Origin: an uncultured Candidatus Saccharibacteria bacterium
GTDB taxonomy: Bacteria; Patescibacteriota; Saccharimonadia; Saccharimonadales; Saccharimonadaceae
DNA: 64,000 nt
Direction of reading: 5' to 3'
Assembly: GCA_937981355.1 (NCBI GenBank)
Contig: CALJPD010000012.1
Coordinates: 62,001 to 126,000, forward strand
The position numbers and the translations under genes were made by a program. The notes beneath the pieces were generated by a model. It was not told the origin of the DNA. It saw only the letters and a program-made list of their open reading frames with translations, and searched no databases. Shown piece after piece: positions 17,628-25,188 of this stretch (position 1 is the first letter of the stretch; each line of letters starts with the position of its first letter).

Positions 17628-18983
17628 TTATGTTTTTAGATAGGTAATGAGTGCGCTGCGGATATCGCGCACATCATGAACAAAGGGCGTCTTAAGGCCA
17701 GAATGCGGAGCAATTGCTTTGGTGAAGCCGAGTTTTTGCGCCTCGGCAATGCGCCGCTCGGCCGCTTGGGCACTACGTACTTCACCGCCAAGACCCACCT
17801 CGCCAAACACTACTACGCCATCATCAAGGCGTCGACCAGCAGCAGCACTAGCAATTGCCATGACAACGGCTAAGTCGGCCGCCCGATCAGCCAGTTTGAG
17901 TCCACCGACAACGTTGATGTAGATATCTTTATCGGATAATTGCAATTTGGTGCGCCGCTCGAGGACAGCGATCAAAAGGTTGAGTCGGTTGAGGTCAAAT
18001 CCACTGGCTGTCCTCTTAGGATACCCGAAATGGGTTGGATTGACAAGTGCTTGGATCTCGACAAGGATGGGGCGATTGCCCTCAAGGGTAGCCAGCACTA
18101 CTGAGCCATCAGCATTTTGGCGTTCGGCAAGCAGCGCAGCTGAGGGGTTCTCTACCACTGTCAGGCCACGCTCACCCATAGCAAAAATCGCCGCTTCATT
18201 CGTGCTACCATAGCGGTTCTTGATGGCCCGCACTACCTTAAAGCCGCCGTAGCGATCGCCCTCAAACTGCAGCACCACATCCACGAGATGCTCAAGTACC
18301 TTGGGTCCCGCGATCGACCCTTCCTTCGTCACATGGCCCACCAGCACTACCGCCGTCCCTGATTGCTTGGCCGCTTGAATGATAACGTTGCTAGCGTTAG
18401 TAATCTGGCTTACAGTGCCTGGTGCACTGGTGATCTCAGCCAGGCTCAGCGTCTGAATCGAATCGACAATTACCAGCTGGTATTGGCTGGTACGGATGGT
18501 AGCCGCAATATCATCAGCACTTGTGCTCGCTGCAAACGACAATGCCTCGTGCTGGTCGGCACCCAGTCGCGTCGCCCGCAGCGCCACCTGCCCAGCCGAC
18601 TCCTCACCACTGATATAGAGCACTGCTTGCTGCTGCGCAACCGCATGCGCGACCTGGAGCAAGAGAGTGCTCTTGCCCATACCCGGTTGCCCCGCCAAGA
18701 GAAGCACACCACCCGGCAAAATACCACCACCCAGCACTGCATCAAGATCGGCAATGCCCGTTGCAAGCCGAGCTGCTGGCTCATCCTGGCTTGCAGCAGT
18801 GATTGGCCGCGGCTGTAGCAACGTACCTTGGCCAGCGCTCCGTGCCACAGCAGATTTGCCCGCCGGAGCTGGCGCTTGCTCAACGAGGCTATTCCACTGG
18901 CCACATTGCTCACACTTGCCCGTCCACTTTGGTGAGCGCGCACCACACTGCTGACAGACAAATATCGTGCGAGCTCGTGCCAT
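17628..18983 (-). CDS. radA: DNA repair ATPase RadA (Sms)
   Basis: A 451-residue RadA/Sms, a RecA-like branch-migration ATPase of recombination. It has the N-terminal C4 zinc finger (Cys10, 13, 24, 27), Walker A GQPGMGKS (98-105), Walker B LVIVDSIQT, the RadA-specific KNRYG motif near 257, and a C-terminal Lon-protease-like domain. All expected parts are intact. Its ATG overlaps the preceding stop as TAATG, so it is coupled to the HExxH gene, and it sits in the clpC operon. Confidence 0.95.
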   Translation of the reverse strand: MARARTIFVCQQCGARSPKWTGKCEQCGQWNSLVEQAPAPAGKSAVARSAGQGTLLQPRPITAASQDEPAARLATGIADLDAVLGGGILPGGVLLLAGQPGMGKSTLLLQVAHAVAQQQAVLYISGEESAGQVALRATRLGADQHEALSFAASTSADDIAATIRTSQYQLVIVDSIQTLSLAEITSAPGTVSQITNASNVIIQAAKQSGTAVVLVGHVTKEGSIAGPKVLEHLVDVVLQFEGDRYGGFKVVRAIKNRYGSTNEAAIFAMGERGLTVVENPSAALLAERQNADGSVVLATLEGNRPILVEIQALVNPTHFGYPKRTASGFDLNRLNLLIAVLERRTKLQLSDKDIYINVVGGLKLADRAADLAVVMAIASAAAGRRLDDGVVVFGEVGLGGEVRSAQAAERRIAEAQKLGFTKAIAPHSGLKTPFVHDVRDIRSALITYLKT

Positions 18984-19981
18984 TACACTTGCTCCTTGGG
19001 TTGCTCAATGCCATTAATGCTTTGATTCAGCTCATTAGCGCGTACCGACAAGGCATTGAGCCGAGTGATCTTCGCATTATATATCTCAACGCGCTGATTA
19101 ATCGCTAGCCTCTGTGCCTCAAGCGATCGTTGACGTGCCAAGAGCTTCTTACGTGCTGCCTGGAATGATGCATCATCGCGAAAGCCGCCATTTTGGGCTC
19201 TCGCATTAAACACCTTAATATCAGCCGACAGCTGCTCAGCCATCTCTTTGTACTGTGCTTGATCAGTAGGAAGCTGGGTAGCTTCTTGGTTGATTGCCTT
19301 GCTGAGCGCTTTGGCTTCTTGATCGACTTTGTCAAAGACAGCTTGGTAAGCATCACTGCGTGCGACAATCGCCGCACGGTTACGAAAATACCGACTATAG
19401 TGCTGCTCTAACTCGCTGTTGATTGTACCAATCTGTGTGCCAATAATAGAATGAAGCTCATTATTACGCTCGCCTGGTTCGGCCTGGTCATAATACTTCA
19501 CCATTGAGGCAATGACCGGATTGGTCTTGATCTTGGCGTACTCTGCTTCGATAAGCTTGTCAATCCGCTGTCGCTCGCTTGGGCCAAGTCGCTCATATGC
19601 GGCATGTAATAACTCGTGTGCTGTCGTGACGGGTTCGGCGTTAGTCAGTTCTTGATTCTGCACATTGTAGACGTAAATCCGGCGCAAGTGGTAGCAACCA
19701 AGGATAGCGGCTGTGCGCTCAGTCGATTTGCAGCTTTTGTTAAACTCAGTCTTGTCCTGCAATTGTGGCTGACTCGCATAGAGCAGCTGCCGACCTTTAT
19801 CGGTCAGCTCAAGCTGATCAATCACCGCTTGCATTGCACTATCGGGCTGGTACCGGCTCGCCACTGCGGCATCGTAGAGCTCTGGGCCATAGGTCAGCCC
19901 AGCCCAAGCCATGCCGCCGATCATCACTAGGCCGACCAGTGTCGAGAGGAGGCGCTTAGGCCTTTTCGCTACGTGCGTCAA
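18983..19981 (-). CDS. Membrane-anchored protein with HExxH metalloprotease motif
   Basis: The 332-residue protein has a basic N-terminus, one membrane segment (about 11-30) and an exported body. HELLH at 122-126 is a zinc-metallopeptidase signature inside TTAHELLHAAYERLGPSE. Cys84 and Cys96 could form a disulphide, and the C-terminal third is helical coiled coil. I do not recognise a named family; a cell-surface protease is a reasonable guess. It starts with TTG 19981, inside the end of clpC (26-base overlap), behind GGGGAG, and its stop overlaps the radA start. It is therefore in the heat-shock operon, suggesting an envelope protein-quality role. Confidence 0.75.
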   Translation of the reverse strand: MTHVAKRPKRLLSTLVGLVMIGGMAWAGLTYGPELYDAAVASRYQPDSAMQAVIDQLELTDKGRQLLYASQPQLQDKTEFNKSCKSTERTAAILGCYHLRRIYVYNVQNQELTNAEPVTTAHELLHAAYERLGPSERQRIDKLIEAEYAKIKTNPVIASMVKYYDQAEPGERNNELHSIIGTQIGTINSELEQHYSRYFRNRAAIVARSDAYQAVFDKVDQEAKALSKAINQEATQLPTDQAQYKEMAEQLSADIKVFNARAQNGGFRDDASFQAARKKLLARQRSLEAQRLAINQRVEIYNAKITRLNALSVRANELNQSINGIEQPKEQV

Positions 19982-22448
19982 TCGTCAGCTCCCCTTTTCG
20001 TACTCCAACTGTCAAGACCGACCCTTTGGCGTAGTGACGGGCCAAAATCCCCTCTGCAAGGCGATGTTCCAGCTCGTCCTCAATCGTACGCCGCAGCGGC
20101 CGCGCCCCAAAGGTGCGGCTGTAGCCCTGAGCGATCAACCGTCGCTTTGCCGCTGGCAACACCTTAACGGCAAGGCTCTGACGAGCCAAACGCCGATTAA
20201 GCTCGGCAATTTGCAAGTCGAATATCTTCCCAACCTCTGGCTTAGTAAGTGGGCAGAAGGTGATGATTGCATCAAACCGATTGATTAGCTCCGGTCGCAT
20301 GAATCGCTCCAGTGCCTCACGAGTATATGACTCATTGCGTCGCTGCTGCTGTGCTGTATCGTCCTCGTCGGCCAGTTTGGCCTGAAAGCCAAGGCTGCGA
20401 TTATGTTGCATTTTGTCTGCTCCAAGATTGCTGGTGAGGATGATGATTGTGTTGCGGAAGCTCACGACACGACCAGTCGAGTCGGTCAATGTGCCATCCT
20501 CAAGGAGCTGCAGCAACATCTGGAAGATATCGGGGTGAGCCTTTTCGATTTCATCAAACAACACCACACTATAGGGTTGACGCCGCACCTTATCTGTCAA
20601 TTTGCCGCCATCATCGTAGCCTACATAACCAGCAGGCGCACCAACAAGTCGGCTCGCGGTATGCTTCTCGCCAAACTCACTCATATCGATCTTAATCAGC
20701 GCGTCGTCTGAGCCGAATACCTCACGGGCAAGCACACGCGCCAGCTCGGTCTTGCCAACACCAGTTGGCCCCATAAAGACAAAGCTACCGATCGGCCGCT
20801 GGCTGCTCGCCACCCCACTACGACTTCGCCGGATAGCACGAGCAACTTTGCCAACCGCTTCTTCCTGGCCAATCAGATATTTACCAAGGTGTTTCTCAAG
20901 ATTACGCAGGAGCTTCGCCTCACTTGTGCGAACTTTCTCAACCGGGATGTGTGTCATCACAGCAATGGCATGAGCAATATTATCCTCGGTGAGTACCAGT
21001 GGAGTTTTGCGGCTTTGCTCGCGACGTGCTTGCTCAAGCTGGTCGGTCAATTGGCTAATACGCTGCTTATAGAGAGCAGCGCGCTCATAGTCTTCTGCTG
21101 CTACGGCATCTTCCATTTTCTCATTCAGTGCTTTGAGCTCACGGACATACTCGCGCTGCTTGCTTGGCTTATGTCCCTTCTTAACGCGTACCAGAGCTGC
21201 TGCTTCATCAATCACATCGATCGCCTTGTCTGGCATAAAGCGATCGGCCACATAGCGGTCACTCATATACACCGCTGACTCTATCACATCATCGCTAATC
21301 TTCACCCCGTGATGTTTCTCATAGTAGCTGCGCAACCCCTTGAGGATTGCCACCGTATCCTTCACACTTGGCTCCTTAACGAGTACTGTCTGAAAGCGAC
21401 GCTCAAGCGCGCTGTCTTTCTCGATATGCTTGCGATATTCCTCCAGCGTCGTCGCACCGATGAGGTGCAACTCACCTCTAGCTAGCGCTGGCTTAAGGAT
21501 ATTAGCTGCGTCCATTGCCCCGCCCTCTGCTGAGCCAGCTCCTACAAGCATGTGCAATTCATCGATAAAGGCAATAATGTTACCCTGCTTAGTAATATCG
21601 CGAATCAGTGCCGTTAGCCGCTCCTCGAACTGCCCACGGTACTTAGTGCCAGCGACAATCGCCGTCATATCGAGCATAACCACTCGCTTGTCGAGCAAAT
21701 TATCTGGCACATCCTCGCGAACAATCCGCTGCGCGAGGCCTTCAACGATGGCCGTCTTACCTACCCCTGGCTCACCCAGCAAAACAGGGTTATTCTTGGT
21801 GCGACGGCTGAGAATTGTTACAAGGCGTTCGGTCTCGCGTGCGCGCCCTACCACAGTATCAAGCTTACCATCGGCTGCCTTGGCGGTTAGGTCAATGCTG
21901 TATTTGCTCAGCGCATTGCCACCCCGCGGCGCTGGCCGATACTTCGTATCGGTGCGAGTACTTGTGCCACCGCGACTCTCTTCTTCACGTATATCATCAA
22001 AGTGGGCTTCGAGGTTGCGGACGATCGCCTCGGTATCTGCCCCCATTTCGCGTAGCAATACAGTTGCGCGGGCGTTGTTTTGCTTGAGCAAGCTATAGAG
22101 AATATGCTCTGTACCGAGCTCATCATGCTCATATTCCTTCGCGATTTCCCACCCCATCCGAAGTGTCAATAGAGCCGTCTCGGACAGACCAGTTGCCCCA
22201 CCAGTCCGTACCGTAATATTCTTGAGCGGCTGCAGATGAAGTGAATCTTCCGCCCGGCGCAGCGTAATACCAGCATCAGCGAGTACCTTGGTACCGAGGC
22301 TGGCACTTTGGCTCAGAATACCAAGCAGTAAGTGCTCGGTACCGATATAGGGGTTGCCATACCCACGGGCAATTGCATCAGCATACTGGACGCTCAGGCG
22401 AGCATCATCACTCAAATGGCTAATAAAATCTGCAAAATCATCTTCCAT
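19956..22448 (-). CDS. clpC: ATP-dependent Clp protease ATP-binding subunit ClpC
   Basis: The 830-residue AAA+ unfoldase feeds substrates to ClpP and disaggregates proteins. Domain order is two Clp-N repeats ([10 protein letters not shown] and [10 protein letters not shown]), AAA-1 with Walker A GEPGVGKT near 226, a central UVR/coiled-coil segment around 440-480, AAA-2 with GPTGVGKT near 559, and a C-terminal D2-small domain ([21 protein letters not shown]). The UVR motif marks it as ClpC rather than ClpB. The start at 22448 follows GGAGG; the longer in-frame start at 22517 would run through the promoter. A perfect CIRCE operator overlaps its -35 box, so HrcA should repress it. Confidence 0.93.
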   Translation of the reverse strand: MEDDFADFISHLSDDARLSVQYADAIARGYGNPYIGTEHLLLGILSQSASLGTKVLADAGITLRRAEDSLHLQPLKNITVRTGGATGLSETALLTLRMGWEIAKEYEHDELGTEHILYSLLKQNNARATVLLREMGADTEAIVRNLEAHFDDIREEESRGGTSTRTDTKYRPAPRGGNALSKYSIDLTAKAADGKLDTVVGRARETERLVTILSRRTKNNPVLLGEPGVGKTAIVEGLAQRIVREDVPDNLLDKRVVMLDMTAIVAGTKYRGQFEERLTALIRDITKQGNIIAFIDELHMLVGAGSAEGGAMDAANILKPALARGELHLIGATTLEEYRKHIEKDSALERRFQTVLVKEPSVKDTVAILKGLRSYYEKHHGVKISDDVIESAVYMSDRYVADRFMPDKAIDVIDEAAALVRVKKGHKPSKQREYVRELKALNEKMEDAVAAEDYERAALYKQRISQLTDQLEQARREQSRKTPLVLTEDNIAHAIAVMTHIPVEKVRTSEAKLLRNLEKHLGKYLIGQEEAVGKVARAIRRSRSGVASSQRPIGSFVFMGPTGVGKTELARVLAREVFGSDDALIKIDMSEFGEKHTASRLVGAPAGYVGYDDGGKLTDKVRRQPYSVVLFDEIEKAHPDIFQMLLQLLEDGTLTDSTGRVVSFRNTIIILTSNLGADKMQHNRSLGFQAKLADEDDTAQQQRRNESYTREALERFMRPELINRFDAIITFCPLTKPEVGKIFDLQIAELNRRLARQSLAVKVLPAAKRRLIAQGYSRTFGARPLRRTIEDELEHRLAEGILARHYAKGSVLTVGVRKGELTIDARSEKA

Positions 22449-22488
22449 GTCGTCCTCCAAAATCTGTGGCCAAAAAGCCACCCTACTC

Positions 22489-22517
22489 AGTATACGCTGC
22501 TTATTAGCACTCGTCAA
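22489..22517 (-). promoter_or_regulatory. SigA-type promoter of the clpC operon
   Basis: On the minus strand the -35 box is TTGACG (22512-22517), followed by a 17-base spacer and the -10 box TATACT (22489-22494). Transcription should start near 22482, giving a leader of about 35 bases with GGAGG before the ATG. Confidence 0.85.
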
Positions 22518-22530
22518 GGTGGAGTGCTAA
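22504..22530. promoter_or_regulatory. CIRCE operator (HrcA binding site)
   Basis: TTAGCACTC-N9-GAGTGCTAA is an exact match to the CIRCE consensus; the flanks extend the palindrome by further bases. It overlaps the -35 box of the clpC promoter, so bound HrcA would block RNA polymerase. hrcA itself is not in the window. Confidence 0.95.
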
Positions 22531-22540
22531 TAACACGCAA

Positions 22541-22566
22541 AACCCTACTCTATTATGAGTAGGGTT
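22541..22566 (-). terminator. Terminator after nusA
   Basis: AACCCTACTC pairs with GAGTAGGGTT across a 6-base loop. On the minus strand the hairpin ends in GGGTTTTG, giving a short U-run. It lies between nusA and the CIRCE/clpC promoter, so clpC is transcribed separately. Confidence 0.7.
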
Positions 22567-22590
22567 GGCGTGTCGCAGCGCTTTGCAATT

Positions 22591-23706
22591 TTACGCTTGG
22601 TTTTCAATGGCGCTAAAGAGATCATCCTCGATATTCTTGCGTGGCTTGCGCTCAGCTGGCTGGCTTGCTGCTGTCTCGATATCAAGCTCAAAGCCCGTAA
22701 GGCGGCTTGCCAAGCGAACATTCTGCCCACTACGACCAATCGCGATCGACTGCTGGTCTTCCGTCACATACACCTTGGCGTGCTTGTGCTCGCGGTCAAT
22801 CTCGACCCGCACTACCTCGGCAGGGCTGAGAGCGTTGCGAATGTACGTGTCGGTATTTTCGTCGTACATAATGATATCGATCTTTTCTTGGTCACCAATC
22901 TCATTAACAACGGCGTTAACCCGTGTGCCATGCCCACCAACAAAGGTACCAACAGGGTCGATCCCTGGCACGGCGCTCAGAACAGCCAGCTTAGTGCGGC
23001 GACCTGCTTCGCGGGCGATCCCCTTAATCTCAACTGCCCCTGTCTCGAGCTCTGGTACCTCTTGACGGAAGAGATACTCAATAAAGGCTTCGTTACCACG
23101 GCTAAGGATAAGCTGTGGACCACGATTGTCGCGTTCAATGTCCTTGATAAATACTTTAATGCGACTGCCTGGCACATAGCGCTCACCTTGGATCTGTTCG
23201 CTTTGCGGCAAGATGCCAGTTGCCTTGCCCAGTTCAACGCGCACGACGCGTGGCTCAACCCGTTGAACAATACCCGTCACAACGGTACCAATCTTGTCTT
23301 CAAACTCTGCAAGCACCACCTCGCGCTCAGCCTCGCGCAGGCGCTGCAACACCACCTGCTTGGCAGTCTGGGCTGCCACACGGCCAAAGCTCGTCACGTT
23401 ATGTACCTCCTCAACGGTACCGCCCAGCTCGGCATCGGGGTTTGTCGCCCGTGCTTCTTCTAGGCTGATCTCTGTCGATGGGAAGTTAACTTCTTCAACG
23501 ATCTCACGAATGACAAACACCTTTGCTGTACCGTCGTTGAGGTTGAGCTCAGCCCGAACGTTTTGGTCGCGCTCACCATTGTCGCGGCGCCACGCGGCAG
23601 CAATTGCTTGCTCGATCACACCTAGGATAGTTTCCTCAGGTAAGTTTTTCTCGTCAGCGATTGTACGCAAAGCCAGTGCGAGCTGCTTGATATTAAGGTC
23701 TTCCAT
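22591..23706 (-). CDS. nusA: Transcription termination/antitermination factor NusA
   Basis: The 371-residue NusA has the N-terminal RNA-polymerase-binding domain (IKQLALALRTIADEKNLP), an S1 domain (IGTVVTGIVQRVEPRVVRVEL, about 139-159) and two KH domains, the first with GIDPVGTFVGGHGTRVNAV and the second with SIAIGRSGQNVRLASRLTG. It lacks the acidic C-terminal repeats of E. coli NusA, as in many bacteria. It controls pausing and termination. Unlike the usual rimP-nusA-infB order, it stands alone here with its own promoter and terminator. The start follows AAAGGAG. Confidence 0.95.
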   Translation of the reverse strand: MEDLNIKQLALALRTIADEKNLPEETILGVIEQAIAAAWRRDNGERDQNVRAELNLNDGTAKVFVIREIVEEVNFPSTEISLEEARATNPDAELGGTVEEVHNVTSFGRVAAQTAKQVVLQRLREAEREVVLAEFEDKIGTVVTGIVQRVEPRVVRVELGKATGILPQSEQIQGERYVPGSRIKVFIKDIERDNRGPQLILSRGNEAFIEYLFRQEVPELETGAVEIKGIAREAGRRTKLAVLSAVPGIDPVGTFVGGHGTRVNAVVNEIGDQEKIDIIMYDENTDTYIRNALSPAEVVRVEIDREHKHAKVYVTEDQQSIAIGRSGQNVRLASRLTGFELDIETAASQPAERKPRKNIEDDLFSAIENQA

Positions 23707-23763
23707 ATTACATTACTCCTTTCTATGAAAAACTCCGACCTGTCGGCCGGATATCTACCCACC

Positions 23764-23792
23764 AGTGTAGCGAATAGCGCGAAGGATGTCAA
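23764..23792 (-). promoter_or_regulatory. Consensus promoter of nusA
   Basis: On the minus strand TTGACA (23787-23792), a 17-base spacer and TACACT (23764-23769). This is the closest match to the SigA consensus that I found in the window. The predicted leader is about 50 bases. Confidence 0.8.
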
Positions 23793-23809
23793 ATGGAATG
23801 GCGAGGTTC

Positions 23810-24445
23810 TTATTCAACAATCGTCAATATATCACGGAGATCAACTATAACCCATCGTGCGTACCTAGCAGCGGGTGAGCCAGCAAAGGTTACCCCATTG
23901 CCTGTTACTGTAAAGAGCGGTACGTCGTTCGCTCCATCGCCCACGACCAAGCAGTCGCTCAGCGAGACCTGCTGCTCGGCAGCTAACTGACGAAGTTGCT
24001 CTACCTTGGCCGCCGCATCATTATCTGGTGCATCAATCTGGCACATCATGTCTTGATCATCAAAGATAAAATGATTGCTCGCGCGCCAAAGTGCGACGCC
24101 AAGCTGCTCTGCTACTATGCTTACCAAGATATCCATCGCACCAGAGTTAATAGCCACGCGGTAACCTCGCGCTTGAAGCGCTACAACAACCATCTGGGCG
24201 TGCGGCATATAGGTATATTGGCTAAGGATGCGCTGCACCACCACGCGGCGACAGTCGCCCCGTTGCCGATACCGCTGCAACAGCCAGGCTTGGCCCTCAG
24301 CATCGGTTATCCCACCCCGGGCGGCGCGTGCCATCAAGGCAGCATCCTCTTCTGGTGTAATGCCCATGGCGAGATTGAGATTGCGCCAAGAGTTGTCGCG
24401 AATCAAGGTGTGATTGAGGTCGAATACAATAAGCTTTGGCTGCAT
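23810..24445 (-). CDS. HAD-IB family protein with an altered motif I
   Basis: A 211-residue HAD-like protein related to phosphoserine phosphatase. Motif I reads FDLNHTLI (8-15): the nucleophile Asp9 is present, but the second Asp, the general acid of HAD phosphatases, is Asn11. Motif II (INSGAMD) and motif IV (VVGDGANDVPLF) are intact. The Asn could lower or change the chemistry, so simple phosphatase activity should not be assumed. Its ATG overlaps the stop of the exported nuclease gene (TAATG), so the two are translationally coupled. The nusA promoter begins just after its stop. Confidence 0.75.
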   Translation of the reverse strand: MQPKLIVFDLNHTLIRDNSWRNLNLAMGITPEEDAALMARAARGGITDAEGQAWLLQRYRQRGDCRRVVVQRILSQYTYMPHAQMVVVALQARGYRVAINSGAMDILVSIVAEQLGVALWRASNHFIFDDQDMMCQIDAPDNDAAAKVEQLRQLAAEQQVSLSDCLVVGDGANDVPLFTVTGNGVTFAGSPAARYARWVIVDLRDILTIVE

Positions 24446-25122
24446 TAGCCAGGCACTCCCTGCCCAGGACACGTAGCGAGGACGCGCTGCATGGCAGCTT
24501 TTTCGCCTGTGGTAACCCAGAGGTGATATTTACGTTTGACGGCAATCTGCCGGGCAATGTATTGGCAGCGAAACGGCTTATGGCTAGGCAGCCACGTGGC
24601 AGCATCACCATCGCCCTTTTGCTGGTTGGCCGGGCCATCGACCGCCAGAAGCTCAAGTGGATCATTAGCAAGCTGCTGCCGCTGCTCACTACTGAGCTGC
24701 TGTGCACCGGTTTGCCAGGCATTACTGAGAGCAACAACATGGTCGATCTGCACCACTGTGCTCGTGCCACTCCCTCGCTGGAAGGTGATGCGCTTGCCTG
24801 TGTATGGGTCGTCGAGCTGACCACTCGCTACTTTACAGTTACCACTCACCACCGCCTGCTTGAGGTCGCGCGCGAGGATGATATTGCGCGTATCACAGCC
24901 ACTCGTCGTTGCCCAGCCCGCACCAAATTGGCTACGCGCATACCCAGTCTTGGGCGCACGGCCCTTAACGGGCAATGCCTCCAGCGCTATTAGCGCCTCG
25001 CCATTACCCTGTGGTGAATGACTTGATTGCGCCAACTGCCATGCTGCATATATCGCGAGCGCAATAATGATAATGCCAGCGAGCAAAAACATCGTTATGA
25101 CGCGGCGACGGCGATATTCCAT
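24445..25122 (-). CDS. Exported HNH-type nuclease (GmrSD/DUF1524 C-terminal-like)
   Basis: The 225-residue protein has four arginines then a membrane segment or uncleaved signal (about 10-30), placing the rest outside. Its core carries the HNH signature of the DUF1524 group: QIDHVVALSNAW (Asp127, His128) followed by NDPLELLAVDGPANQQKGD (Asn154, Asn166, Lys169). Cys76 and Cys96 could form a disulphide. It may degrade extracellular DNA for nucleotide salvage or defence, which is inference. I chose the ATG at 25122, exactly 6 bases after TATGAT. It is divergent from the aminopeptidase gene and coupled to the HAD gene. Confidence 0.8.
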   Translation of the reverse strand: MEYRRRRVITMFLLAGIIIIALAIYAAWQLAQSSHSPQGNGEALIALEALPVKGRAPKTGYARSQFGAGWATTSGCDTRNIILARDLKQAVVSGNCKVASGQLDDPYTGKRITFQRGSGTSTVVQIDHVVALSNAWQTGAQQLSSEQRQQLANDPLELLAVDGPANQQKGDGDAATWLPSHKPFRCQYIARQIAVKRKYHLWVTTGEKAAMQRVLATCPGQGVPG

Positions 25123-25134
25123 AGTCATATCATA
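25120..25134 (-). promoter_or_regulatory. -10 box abutting the exported nuclease start
   Basis: On the minus strand TATGAT (25129-25134) lies exactly 6 bases before the ATG at 25122. No Shine-Dalgarno sequence fits. Confidence 0.55.
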
Positions 25135-25173
25135 GCATAGGGTCAATTTTTGGTAGGCCCATACACATTCCGG

Positions 25174-25188
25174 TATACTAGTTTTATG
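25174..25188 (+). promoter_or_regulatory. -10 box abutting the aminopeptidase start
   Basis: TATACT (25174-25179) lies exactly 6 bases before the ATG at 25186. Together with the facing nuclease promoter it shows two leaderless starts only 63 bases apart. Confidence 0.65.
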
